Below, piece by piece: positions 1 through 9,305 of a stretch of 35,529 nt of DNA. Origin of the DNA: Acanthamoeba lenticulata (Eukaryota; Discosea; Longamoebia; Acanthamoebidae). The stretch lies in contig NAVB01001165.1 of assembly GCA_002179805.1 (NCBI GenBank), forward strand, positions 1 through 35,529, read 5' to 3'. The translations under genes were made by a program, and so were the position numbers. The notes beneath the pieces are model-generated. The model saw only the letters and a list, made by a program, of their open reading frames with translations, was not told the DNA's origin and made no database searches. Numbering within the stretch: the stretch's first letter is position 1; every line of letters begins with the position of its first letter.

Positions 1-29
1 CAAAAACAAAAACAACAACAACAACAAAA
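1..29. repeat. CAA/CAAAAA simple repeat
   Basis: A-rich repeat of CAA and CAAAAA units immediately before the first visible ATG. It could be 5' UTR or the end of an intron. No AG acceptor is present, and the frame stays open to the window edge. Confidence 0.8.
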
Positions 30-1545
30 ATGCTTGTGCGCGACTTGATGCAAAGCTTGTTCTATGTGGGGACGCTCATCCTCACCTGCGCTGCACTGCA
101 CGTGGTACGTGGTGGCACAAGCCGACACGCCGAGCTTGTTCCCTGAGGGGCCCGTGGGTTCTGCAGGTGGTGCCCGCAACGGTAGTGACGGGCTACGCTT
201 GTGACAAGCGCGGCCAAGCGCTCGTGTACCGCCTCAACGGCCTTCGCGTCCTCTTCATCGTTGTGCTCGCTTTTCTTGGGCTCGTACGACGGTGCCGCCC
301 TGTTCATTCGCCTCAGGCGTTTCATTCTAACCCCCGTGCGTCGCCACCACCCCTGCTGCTAGTCGTGCGCAAACATCATCGACGGGGAGTACCTGGCCAA
401 CAACATATGGCCCTGCTTTCAAGCTGGTAACATCTACGGCCTCCTGTGCTCGTTCATCTTCTACATCAAAGGTATTTTGAAATCTACCGTTGCGCGTCTC
501 TGGGCCGCACCGCTCTCACCTGCCAGGGCGTGGACACAACATAAAGGAAAGCGCTTGCCCGCCCATCTGAAAGATGAAGGGCGTCGGGCTCTCACCGTGG
601 ACCAGGTCAAGCGCAAACAGGAGAACGACAAACAACCGTCTGCTCCATCGACCACAAAGCCCTCGTCAAGCAGTTCAGGCGTCGGCGCGTTCCTTATGGA
701 CTTCTATGCGGGCCTCGAGTTCAACCCTCGCGCGGGCCTGTTTGACTACAAGATGTTCCTCTACCTGGTGGGCGCCGTCATCCTCGAGTGCGTCCTCGTC
801 TCCGCCGCCATCAAGCAGTATCACGAGCTCGGTCGCCTCTCGCTCGGGCTCACCACCTACCTGGTGGCCTTTTCCTTCTTCGTCGCCGAGTACATGTACC
901 ACGAGGTACGCCTCTTCTCACCCTCTTCTTCGTCCTCCCCTTCTTCGTAGAAAAGCCGCTAGCTGACCGGCCGGTCCCCAGCACGTCCACCTCTACACGT
1001 ACGACCTCTTTGCCGAGCGGGTCGGGTTCAAGCTCATCTGGGGCTGTCTGTGCTTCTACCCCTTCTTCTACGGGATCGGCGTCTGGTCCTTGCTCGAGCG
1101 CGGCCCGGCGGACGACATCTCGCCGCTGCATGCCGGGCTGAGCCTCGCGTGCTTCGTGCTCGGGTGGGTCCTCTCGCGTGGCGCCAACAACCAAAAGTAT
1201 CGCTTCAAGACCGCGCCCGGGGCGAGCTTCCTTGGCATCGCGCCGCGCACCATCCCCGGTTCGCGCATCCTCTGCTCGGGTTGGTGGGGCCTCGCGCGCC
1301 ACATCAACTACCTGGGCGAGATCCTCATGGCCGTTGGACTCGCCCTGCCCGGCGGCATCGCAACGTCATCATCATCATCATCATTGTCCTCTACGCTGCT
1401 GCCTTGGCTCTACCCGCTTTACTATATGGCGCTCCTGCTGCCGCGGGAGCGAGAGGACAGCCGTGTGTGCGCGCTCAAGTACGGTCAGACCTGGCAGGAC
1501 TACTGCCGCGCCGTCCCATCCCGCATCATCCCTTTCCTCTACTAG
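30..1545 (+). CDS. Delta14-sterol reductase (ERG24/TM7SF2/LBR family), 5'-partial
   Basis: Membrane enzyme that reduces the C14=C15 double bond of sterol intermediates with NADPH in the endoplasmic reticulum. Exons 30-104, 167-283, 363-471, 547-905 and 982-1545 give about 407 residues in frame. The 471/547 junction is uncertain because its acceptor is weak and the frame is also open without an intron. Family signatures are YRLNG (exon 2), EFNPRAGLFDYKMF, RGANNQK (NADPH region), SGWWGLARHINYLGE, ALPGG, KYGQTWQDYC and the C-terminal RIIPFLY. SGWWG and ALPGG favour a delta14 over a delta7 reductase. Relative to TM7SF2 it lacks roughly 60-80 N-terminal residues, so an upstream exon probably lies outside the window. 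The usual GD.(A/V)W.PF motif reads GCLCFYPF. An insertion rich in Ser and Lys precedes the EFNPR motif, and six TCA codons encode a Ser run near the end. Confidence 0.85.
1366..1383 (+). repeat. (TCA)6 trinucleotide repeat in coding sequence
   Basis: Six perfect TCA units lie in frame in the sterol reductase and encode a serine run between the ALPGG motif and the last membrane segment. A likely length-variable site that would not shift the frame. Confidence 0.85.
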
Positions 1546-1654
1546 TTGGATGAGGTTATCTTTTGAAAAACGCAAAGGCGTACACCTCCCCACGGCGTGG
1601 GCAAGACAGCTCTCATCAACCAAAGATTCGTCATGCTCTCCTTGACTCGAGTCA

Positions 1655-1660
1655 AATAAA
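1655..1660 (+). terminator. poly(A) signal AATAAA of the sterol reductase gene
   Basis: AATAAA lies about 110 bp after the reductase stop codon and about 80 bp before the Ras-like start codon, in A/T-rich sequence. Confidence 0.6.
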
Positions 1661-1741
1661 AAACCTATTCAACAAATTAAAAAAAAAGTTAAAAATTCTT
1701 GAAAAGGTAAAAAGGCCAAACTGAGTCAGCTGCAACTTTGA

Positions 1742-2385
1742 ATGATCAAACGATACAAGCTCTTTGTGGTGGGTTCCCACGGTGTGGGCAAGTCTGCCCT
1801 CACTGTCCAGCTTGTCCAACAAATCTTTGTTGAGGACTATGACCCCAGCATGGAGGATTCCTTCCACAAGCAGGTGCTTGTTGACGGTGTACGCTATGAG
1901 CTTGCTATTGTTGACACTGTGGACCACAAAGGGTTTGGGTACGACGAAACCTCTGTTGCAGCACATCGCGCCCTTGTTCATGCATTTCCTCCAACGCCAG
2001 TCCAATGTGGGAGACATACTTGGGTACGGGCGATGGCTTCCTGTGCGTCTACTCCATCACCGACCGAGCTTCGTTCGACGAGGTAGGCCAGTTCCACTGC
2101 CGCAGCCTTGAAAAGGGTTTGTCTTCAACCGAAGAAGAGTTCGTGCCGATGGTGCTGGTGGGCAACAAGTGCGACCTGGAGGCCGTTCGCGCGGTGGCGA
2201 CGGCCGAGGGCGCAGACCTGGCCAAGCAATTCAGGTGCGAGTACATAGAGACGTCGGCAAAGACGGGTGTGAATGTCCAGCACAGCTTCTTCACGGTGGT
2301 GCGCGAGATCAACCGGAGGCTCGACGCCAAGAAACCTGGTCCAGGCCAAGACAGCTACAAGAAATCAGCCTGCATTATGAGTTGA
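1742..2385 (+). CDS. Atypical Ras-like small GTPase
   Basis: Ras-family GTPase of 193 residues. Exons are 1742-1938 and 2001-2385, separated by a 62-bp phase-2 intron with a GTACGA donor. The P-loop is GSHGVGKS, switch I is YDPSMEDSF, the G3 box region is DTVDHK, G4 is NKCDL, G5 is ETSAK, and the C-terminus is the CAAX box CIMS (farnesyl type), so it is likely membrane-anchored. The alignment with Ras is gap-free from the P-loop past switch II. Key Ras positions are altered: His13 at Ras G12, Ser36 at T35, Val60 at A59, Asp61 at G60 and His62 at Q61. G60 and Q61 are central to nucleotide-dependent switching and hydrolysis in Ras, so intrinsic and GAP-stimulated GTPase activity should be weak or absent. 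Codon use and splicing look normal, which argues against a pseudogene. The family is certain; the biochemical state is inferred. Confidence 0.92.
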
Positions 2386-2453
2386 GGTCGTTTCTGCAAA
2401 TTGTCCCATTGGCCGCCCTTCTCCCTTTGGACCACAATCCTTGCTGATGAGAG

Positions 2454-2459
2454 TTTATT
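2454..2459 (-). terminator. poly(A) signal AATAAA (minus strand)
   Basis: TTTATT on the plus strand, about 120 bp beyond the stop codon of the secreted barrel protein, in the convergent spacer with the Ras-like gene. Confidence 0.5.
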
Positions 2460-2580
2460 GCAAGAAAAACACCTTGTACTTGGTTATCAACGCTGACTAC
2501 CGTCAACAACACTAAGTTGTATTGATCATATTTCTCGGTGGGTAACAAAGAAGGACTTGTCTCTGAGCAAGTGTGGACAT

Positions 2581-3330
2581 CTAGTACCAGATGGTGCAAT
2601 CGTAGTTGCCAACATTGTTGGTCTCCACGTAGTTGCACTGACCCCAGGCGCCAACGTAAGCGCCAGTGCCGCCAATAACGGAGACGGGGCCCCTGGAAAC
2701 GTCCGAAACCTTATTGCCACGCCAAGGGGGTTAGTCATTTGCTGCGGCATTGGGTAGAGATGTTGTTCTTCCACGCACCTGCTGCAGCTGGAAGGCGTTG
2801 TCGCCGTTGTCGCCGAAGGAAAGCGACCAGTTGCACACACTGTGAACGTCGTTGAGGTAGTTGCAGACACCAGCCGAGGTACCGGTCCAGCCGTTGCCAG
2901 TGACCGTGTTGACGAAACTGGGCGAAGAGAGGGAGAGAATCAATTTAGTACGTCCAGAGATTGGAGAGGGAGAAGAAGAGGTGGACATACGTCATGATAT
3001 CACCAATGGCGTTGTATTTGCCAGTGGGGTAGAGGTTGTTCTCGAGCGGCTATTTAAAAGAGAGCTTTTAGAAACAGATTCTCAACAAGTACCCTTGAAA
3101 AGGGGAAGATGATCGAACCTCAGTGAAAGTGTAGTGGTGGACGGCATCACCGCCACCGCCACCGCTTTGCGAGGGGATCATGCCTGTAGAAAGTTGTTCA
3201 TCAGCAATGCGCGAAATGGAAGAAAATGAGCAAGTGTCCTTCTTCTACCCTCAAAATCAAAGTTGATGACAGTGTTCTCAGCGAAGGAAACCGCAACGAG
3301 GCAGGCAAGCAGAAGGAAGACCTTGAACAT
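2581..3330 (-). CDS. Secreted allene-oxide-cyclase/dirigent-like beta-barrel protein
   Basis: Small secreted protein of 157 residues. Exons on the minus strand are 3330-3249, 3183-3119, 3049-2991, 2917-2779 and 2709-2581, with all phases consistent and a CTAAC branch point in the last intron. Residues 1-17 (MFKVFLLLACLVAVSFA) form a clear signal peptide. The mature part follows the order seen in plant allene oxide cyclase and dirigent proteins: an HHYTFTE strand, AIGDIMTFVNTV, AGVCNYL, WSLSFGDNGDNAFQLQ, then VSVIGGTGAYVGAWGQ. The GGTG(A/K)Y..A.G element is the strongest match. Several Cys residues suggest disulfides in the secreted form. There are no membrane segments after the signal. The substrate is unknown; jasmonate or lignan chemistry should not be assumed. 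It ends convergent with the Ras-like gene, 195 bp apart. Confidence 0.72.
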
Positions 3331-3480
3331 TTTGTATGTTGTGTGGGTTTGTATGCTGGGTGTGAGGTTTGTGCACAATGACCTTTGCTAAGCGCGCCCG
3401 GTTGTTACACCCCACCCTCTCTAGTTTTAGCTCAGTCCATGTGGGCACTCAATTACGATCAATGCTACCGGAGTTCCATT

Positions 3481-3486
3481 TTTATT
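3481..3486 (-). terminator. poly(A) signal AATAAA of the RhoGEF gene
   Basis: TTTATT on the plus strand, 48 bp beyond the proposed RhoGEF stop codon. It supports the short last exon 3572-3534. Confidence 0.6.
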
Positions 3487-3533
3487 GGGAGCTCCAGAAT
3501 TGCAATGGAACCCTTGCAAGGGAACTGGTGACT

Positions 3534-6500
3534 CTACAACGTTGTAGAGCTACCGTAAACCGCGACCAAAACCTGAAACAGGCATGGAGTCAGAAAAAAA
3601 ACATTGAAACATTAAAAAAACATTGACACTTTGTTCACAACGAAAATAAAACAAAAATAAATAAATAAATAAAAAAGAGGACAACACACCTGAAGGCGCG
3701 ACACCCAAGCCATGGCTTCAGCTTCGAGGGCGGTGGCCAGAATGACGACCTTCCCATCTGCACTACCCAGCTGGAAGGAGTGCATCCCGCTGTTGGTTGT
3801 TTTTGTGTGGCACACAACAAGTCTCAGCTGGTCTGGGGATGAAAAGGGCACACACGAGAGGGGAGTGAAGAGGGGGGAGGAGTGCACTTGCCTCGGTCGC
3901 GCAGTCTCGCACGTGTCGATGGTTGCCTCCCTCAAGTTGACGCCGATCAACTCCTCCGAGCTCTGCGAGAGAGAGTACGTGCGTACGCCCCATATCATGA
4001 GGTGCTCTGCTCAACGTCATACGGCAGGCACACACAGGGAGGAAAGGCACCTGTTGTCCGGCGTAGATGGCGAGTCGCTCCAGCGTGAGGATGCACCAGC
4101 GGCGGTTCCACGTACTGCCCGGGCTCTGGTCTCGATGGTACAAGAACCCCTTTTGTATCACCTTCGCCCGTCCCAAGCTGCACACACAAAGCAAACACAA
4201 CCCGTCAGCGGGACTCAAGCAAGAATGGACGCTCAAAGGCCAAGTCTCGGCGTACTCGGGCGAGGTGGAAGTCGATGACGACGAGCCTCGTCGATCAGTG
4301 TGGTTACTATTATTACTGTGATTGTTGCTGTGATGATTGTTGTTGTTGCTCGCGCTGATGTTGTTGCCGTTGCGCTCGGCCTGGTGTTGGAGCAGCTCCG
4401 TGATGCCGAGCGAGCTCAGGTTGCGCCGCAGCGATCGCCGCTTGCCCGACGCTCGCGCCGTGGACGAGCCGCTGGCGTGCGGCTCGAGGCCAGACAAGCT
4501 TGGCAGAACCACAGTCAGCGCGGCCTTGCGGTCCGACGAGCGCTGCGACGACGGCGACGGCGATGCCGAGAGCGACGTCGTCGCGTTGCTGCCGCCACCG
4601 TTGTTGCTCGTCTTGTTCACCTCCGCCGTGCGCCGGAAGAGGCTCGCGCGAGTGGACCCGCCCTGCTTGGCGCCCGACTGCTGCCCGCCCTTCTTGCTTC
4701 GCCCGCCGTCGACGCTGGCCTCGCCGGCATCGCCCGAGCCCTTTCGTCCACCGCTGCTCCCGTTGCCGCCACCGCTGCCGCTACTGCTGCTGATGGCGCT
4801 CATGACCGCGGCCCGCGTGGCCAGCGGGGGCGATGGCTGGGACCCGGCGGCGCCACTGGAAGCGTCGGCCTCTCGTGAGGATGGCGAGAAGTCAGTTATA
4901 AAGAGGGCCTCAAGGCCGCCCCGGCCGAGCGTGCCGATGGAGCCGTCCTTGCGGTGAGCCACAGTCTTCTTGCCGGCCAAGTCTGACTTGCCGCCGGCAC
5001 TGCCACCAGCTTGGTCCGGCTCGCCGCGCCAGGTGAGGCCGCCGCGCACAAAGTTTCGGGCCACGTAGAGGGCACCCTCGGGCAGATAGGCCTGGCGCGC
5101 CGTGTCCGACGTCTCTTGGTCGTCCTCGCGCGCTAGCTTGTGCTGATCCTTGTTGATCACAAACGAGACCACCCGCGGCACCGTGCGGGGCCGGTTCGTT
5201 GGTCGCGCAGTGCCCTGCTGTGTGCCTCGCAGCGTCATCTCGCCCAATACCGCTTGGCGGTGTTCTGTGGGGGCGGAGGGACACAACAATTTAATTATTA
5301 AAGAAATAAATGATAGAATTGTGAAAAATGAATACCTTTTTGGCCAGAATGCCGCAAGAGCTTGTCGACGGCGTCCGAGATCGCCTGCAGCCACTCCTGC
5401 TCGCCAATCACGCCAATCACGCACGATCGCTGCGTTGGTGGACTGTTTCTTTCTTGAGAGGAAAAGAAACTTATGTACTGTTTTCTCTTCGAGAGACCGC
5501 GACACAAAAATGAAGGTGACGTCCGGCGCACACAACTGCCACAGGTGCTTGCGGTCCCCTGCGCACGGCAATCACATTATTATTAATATTATTTCGACAA
5601 TTAAAACCTGAATTTTGCTCGTGGAGAGAGAAGGCGGCGTACCGGTCGAGTCTGGCAAATCGCGGATCCAGACCTCGCTGAGAAGGATCTTGCCAAAGAG
5701 GTCCTGCTTGGCCTTGGCAAAGACCGACGATCGCGTCTTGCGGAAGCGCATCGTGCCACCGCCGGGCGGCGCCGGACTGGCGCCAGGCCACGGGGTCCCG
5801 CCGCCACCGCCGCCATTGGCGTTAGTGTAGGTTGACGCCTTGTGGACGAGGACCATGTCGTCAAACAGGTAGAGCCACGACAGCTGCTCCTTCCACCCGC
5901 AGACCGTGCGGATGGCGTCACTCTTGATCCACGAGCGCGTGACGTCGACAAAGTCGTCGTACTTGCCCACCTCTACGGAGTGGTGAAAGTGCGCCGGGGC
6001 CTCGACCTGCAGCGCCGATGCGTCGGACTGGCCAGCCGTGTCTGATGACGACGACAAAGAGGACGACGGCGGTGTGGGCGTCAACGCGCCCGAATCGCGC
6101 TTAGAGCCAACGCCACCGCCAGAGCTCGACAGTACGCCGCCGCCACCACCACCGACCTTGACCGTGGGTCCCTTGCGGTCGATCTCATTGGCGATGGACG
6201 CGATGATGGCGAGCGCCTTGGACACGCCCTCCTTGTCGACGTGCCCCTCAGCCGTGTACTTGATGAGCTCCTTGAGGAGGAGCTGGTAGCGCGGGATGCG
6301 CTGCACAGGCATGATCAGAAACGCGGCCAGGTCGAGGTTGTTGCACTCTGGCCGGTTCTGGCACAGCCGCACAAAGCTCTGCCATAGTGGATTGGTCCGC
6401 ATCAGCTGGCGGCGCAGGGCCGAGGCCTGGTCCCGGTTGTAGCAATAGGGGTAGTAGATGCGCATTAGCGGGAAGGCCTCGAGCAGGATGTCGGAGATGA

Positions 6501-8945
6501 CCAGGTCCGAGTCGGCCTCCTGCTGCCAGCCCTGCGCTCGCTCCTCGAGCTTCTCGAGGAAGCCCTTGCTGAGGGTGTAGATGTCCTCGATGTTGGAGAA
6601 CATCGTGTCGATCTCCTCCCAGGTCACAATGCCGTGCTCGCGCGCGTTGAGCGGCTCGACGTAGATCTTGATCAGCGTCTTCATGGCGTTGGCGTAACGG
6701 CGCTCCGTGCTCAAGATCTCGTTGAGCACCTGCAGCCGCTTCTTGCTCAGGTAGGCCTCCCGGTTGGTTGTCTCCTCGTCAGGGCTTGCGCCGTCGGAAG
6801 ACCCGCCGCCCTCGACGCTGCTCTCCAACGGGCCGCCCTCCTCCTGCTGCTGGAAGCAGTCTAGCGCCTCCTCCTCCTCACCCGACTCAAAGAACGCCTC
6901 CGGCATGTCTTCAGTCGAGCACTGACCCTCATCCTCGGGCCACCCACTAGCCCGCCGGGCGGTGGAGCTAGAGCGAGGCGACAGCAGGCTGGTGCCGCCC
7001 GCGCGCGATGAAGATGATGACGACGATGGGGCCGGATGACGGCCCTTGGACGGCGATAATGGGGCAGCACCGTCGCCAGGCGCGGCAGCTGAGAGGCTGG
7101 GCCGCCGCGTATCAAAGGGCGGCGACTCCTTCCCGCTGACACCCCGCGGGGTCGTCGCCGCCGCGTGCTTGGTGAGGTTGGCCTCGTTCAGCCGGCCCTC
7201 GAGCGCGCTGACCACCATGCGCACCGACGGCTTTTTGGCCGGTTCGTCACCGGCCGCAGTCGTTGTCGTCGAGGCGGCGGTGGCACCCTCGGCCGAGGAA
7301 GATAATGAGCCATTTTGTGTCGACGAAGATGATGAAGCGGCCGCGGTGGAGTTCGTGGCGCTGTCGTGATGAGCCTTGGCCGCGTCAGAACTGCCGATGG
7401 TAGAAGTACGCAGTGTGCGATAGGCGTCGCTGAGGCCCGCCCGCAGCTGGCCGAGCTGGCTCTCGAGCGTGCTCACGCAATGAGCCAGTCGCTCGTTCTC
7501 CTGACGGAGCACGGCGATCGCGTGCGCCTTCTCGGTCAACTGATCGTCGGCGCGGCTCAGCAGGTCGCCCAGCTTAGCGCACTTGTTCTCCTCCTCGGCC
7601 AGCTGCGCCCGCACCTGGGCCAGCTCGTCGCTGAGCGTGAGCACGAACAGATTGGTGCTCCGGCTCGCTTGCTCCGAGTCTTGCACTACTAAAAGTCAAA
7701 TGATTTAGTAAATAAACTAATAATGAATAAATTGTTTTTTTTTTAAAAAAAACAAAACAAAAATAAGATAAGCGCACCTGCGTTTCGCGAGCCCGACGAG
7801 CTGCCAAGTGTAAGCGTTTTTCGCCGCTCCTTCCTGTGCAGGCGCGCCGCGGGTTAAAAAGCCACCCCATTCAGGCAGTTGGGCGCTTAGTGGTACCGTG
7901 ACTTGAAGAGGCCGCCCTTGGAAGACTTGTGCTCGCCCTCCTGTGAGTCCTTCCGATCGCGCTTGCTGCCCTCGCCCTCCTCGCCCTCTTTGAGGGACTT
8001 TGAGTTCTTTGAGAGGAACGACAGCGTGCGCGAATGCCGCTTCTTCTTCTTGATCCCGCTGGCGTCGCTCAGCGTGCGCCCACGGATCTGCGCTATGCTA
8101 GCGGCAGAAGACTCGTTCATGACAGCCACCACATCGGTTTCGTTGCTGCAGCCACTGCCGCCGCCAGTCGAGTCCACTACCACCGCCGCCGCGTTCTCGC
8201 TGGTGCGCCGCGGCATGTCCAGGGTAGCCGAGGCTGTGTGGCCGCGCGCTTTGCGCTTCGGCTCCTGCGTCGTGGCTAGGTCGTCATCTTGCGCCATTGC
8301 CGCCATCGACAACGGAGAGGGTGCTGCCTCGTCGCCGGCCTCCACCTCGCGCAGCCGCTGTCGGAGGAGCAGATTTTCGTGCCGCAACTGCACCACGAGC
8401 GACGCTTCGGCATTGCCCTCGACCAGCCGCCGCAGATCGCTTACTTCGTCATGGGCGGAGGCGATGTCGCTCTCGTCGTTGACCTCCCGGGTCTGGAGTT
8501 GGTCCAGGAGCCGCCGGAGCAGGTCGCGCTGCACGGCGTCAATGTCGAGCAGAGTGTCCACTTGGAGCAGCAACTCGTCCCGCTCTTCGCGCAAGCGCCA
8601 GCCGTGTTCATCGCCTTCACTCTCGCCCTCACCACCAGCCTCTTCGCCATCGCCCCAGGAGAGGAATCCAATCGATCGCCGCCAGTTGGCCTTTTGTGAA
8701 GACTTTCGTGACACCGAAGGAGACGAACCGGGCGAAGAGGCGGAGAGAGGAGAAGGGATGGCGAGGAGATTGGCGCTCGGTGGGGCGGGTGCAGAAGACG
8801 CAGTCGCCGATTGCGGGGAGGGGGCACTGGAAAAGGGCCCATGGGTCGGGGTGGCAGTTTCGTCGTCATTGCTCGTGTTGGAGAGGCTGTTCTTGCGAAC
8901 AAGGAAGGAGAGCTTGTGCAGACCGCTTCTCCCCATTTTCGACAT
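3534..8945 (-). CDS. RhoGEF (Dbl family) with DH-PH and a second C-terminal PH domain
   Basis: Guanine-nucleotide exchange factor for Rho/Rac GTPases, 1561 residues. Exons on the minus strand: 8945-7897, 7833-7778, 7688-5643, 5558-5506, 5429-5336, 5264-4256, 4177-4051, 3962-3888, 3827-3690 and 3572-3534; phases close exactly. Residues 1-120 are basic and Ser-rich. Coiled coils lie near 118-205 and 385-465. The DH domain is near 680-875 (LNEILSTERRYANAM, AAFLIMPVQRIPRYQLLLKE, conserved helices CR1 and CR3). PH1 is near 920-1130, interrupted by a Gly loop and closed by EQEWLQAISDAVDKLL. A Ser/Gly/Asn-rich linker of about 300 residues follows. PH2 is near 1436-1550 (KVIQKGFLYHR, NRRWCILTLE, AMAWVSRLQ). 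The exon 1 frame also has a stop just past 7897, but splicing at GTACC joins it cleanly to the DH part, so I call one gene. It is divergent from the RhoGAP. Confidence 0.88.
3653..3676. repeat. (AAAT)n microsatellite in a RhoGEF intron
   Basis: About five AAAT/AAATA units inside the last RhoGEF intron (3689-3573). Read from the minus strand it gives the T-rich body of the intron. Confidence 0.7.
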
Positions 8946-9305
8946 TTTCTCTGATATGAGAGGAGGGAAGGATCAATGACGATGGGACGTGGCCAGAGAG
9001 GTAAGCCGCTTTCCTAGCATTCCATCGACGCGAGACGCGTTCGTGTGCGTGCGCGATGTGCCTGCGGCCGCAAACTTTTAAATTGAGCCGTCCAGATCTG
9101 GTATCAGCAATGCCCTCGTTTCGTGATCACCTTGAGGGATTGTTCGTGACCTTCGTCCCGCCGTCTCCTTATGGAGTTTGCAGTCCACCTCGTGCAGTTC
9201 CCCATCTTTGGTCATCTTCTCTTCGAGCACGGCAGGAAATGGAGCAAGAGAAAACCCAAAAGAAAAGAGGCCTGTTCGTTGTTCGTGAAAGCTAACTACT
9301 ATTCG
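8946..9305. promoter_or_regulatory. Shared intergenic region between divergent RhoGEF and RhoGAP genes
   Basis: A 360-bp spacer separates the RhoGEF start (minus) and the RhoGAP start (plus). I see no gene in it. An open plus-strand stretch from 9171 runs in frame into the RhoGAP start, but its composition does not look coding. A TTTTAAATTG element sits near 9077. No canonical TATAAA was found. Confidence 0.5.

Noticed and set aside
471..546. 55-bp intron ending at the good-looking acceptor CCTGCCAG (526) in the sterol reductase
   Set aside because: It shifts the frame into a stop. Either the acceptor at 546 is used or the segment is coding.
3886..3891. A GC-AG intron in the RhoGEF PH2 region (GCAAGT donor)
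   Set aside because: The donor two bases further on (GTGCAC) gives a normal GT-AG intron and keeps the PH frame in phase 0.
7887..8945. A separate 352-residue gene upstream of the RhoGEF
   Set aside because: The frame has its own stop, but a GTACC donor at 7896 and two in-phase exons connect it to the DH exon. One gene explains the phases and the lack of a 3' signal in between.
7903..8979. 358-residue plus-strand frame opposite the RhoGEF N-terminus
   Set aside because: Composition is Ser/Arg-rich and low in motif content. The minus strand has a coiled coil and splices in phase to the DH domain.
9171..9305. N-terminal extension of the RhoGAP from an upstream ATG
   Set aside because: The 45 residues are in frame but have no conserved features; ATG 9306 precedes the first coding-like stretch.
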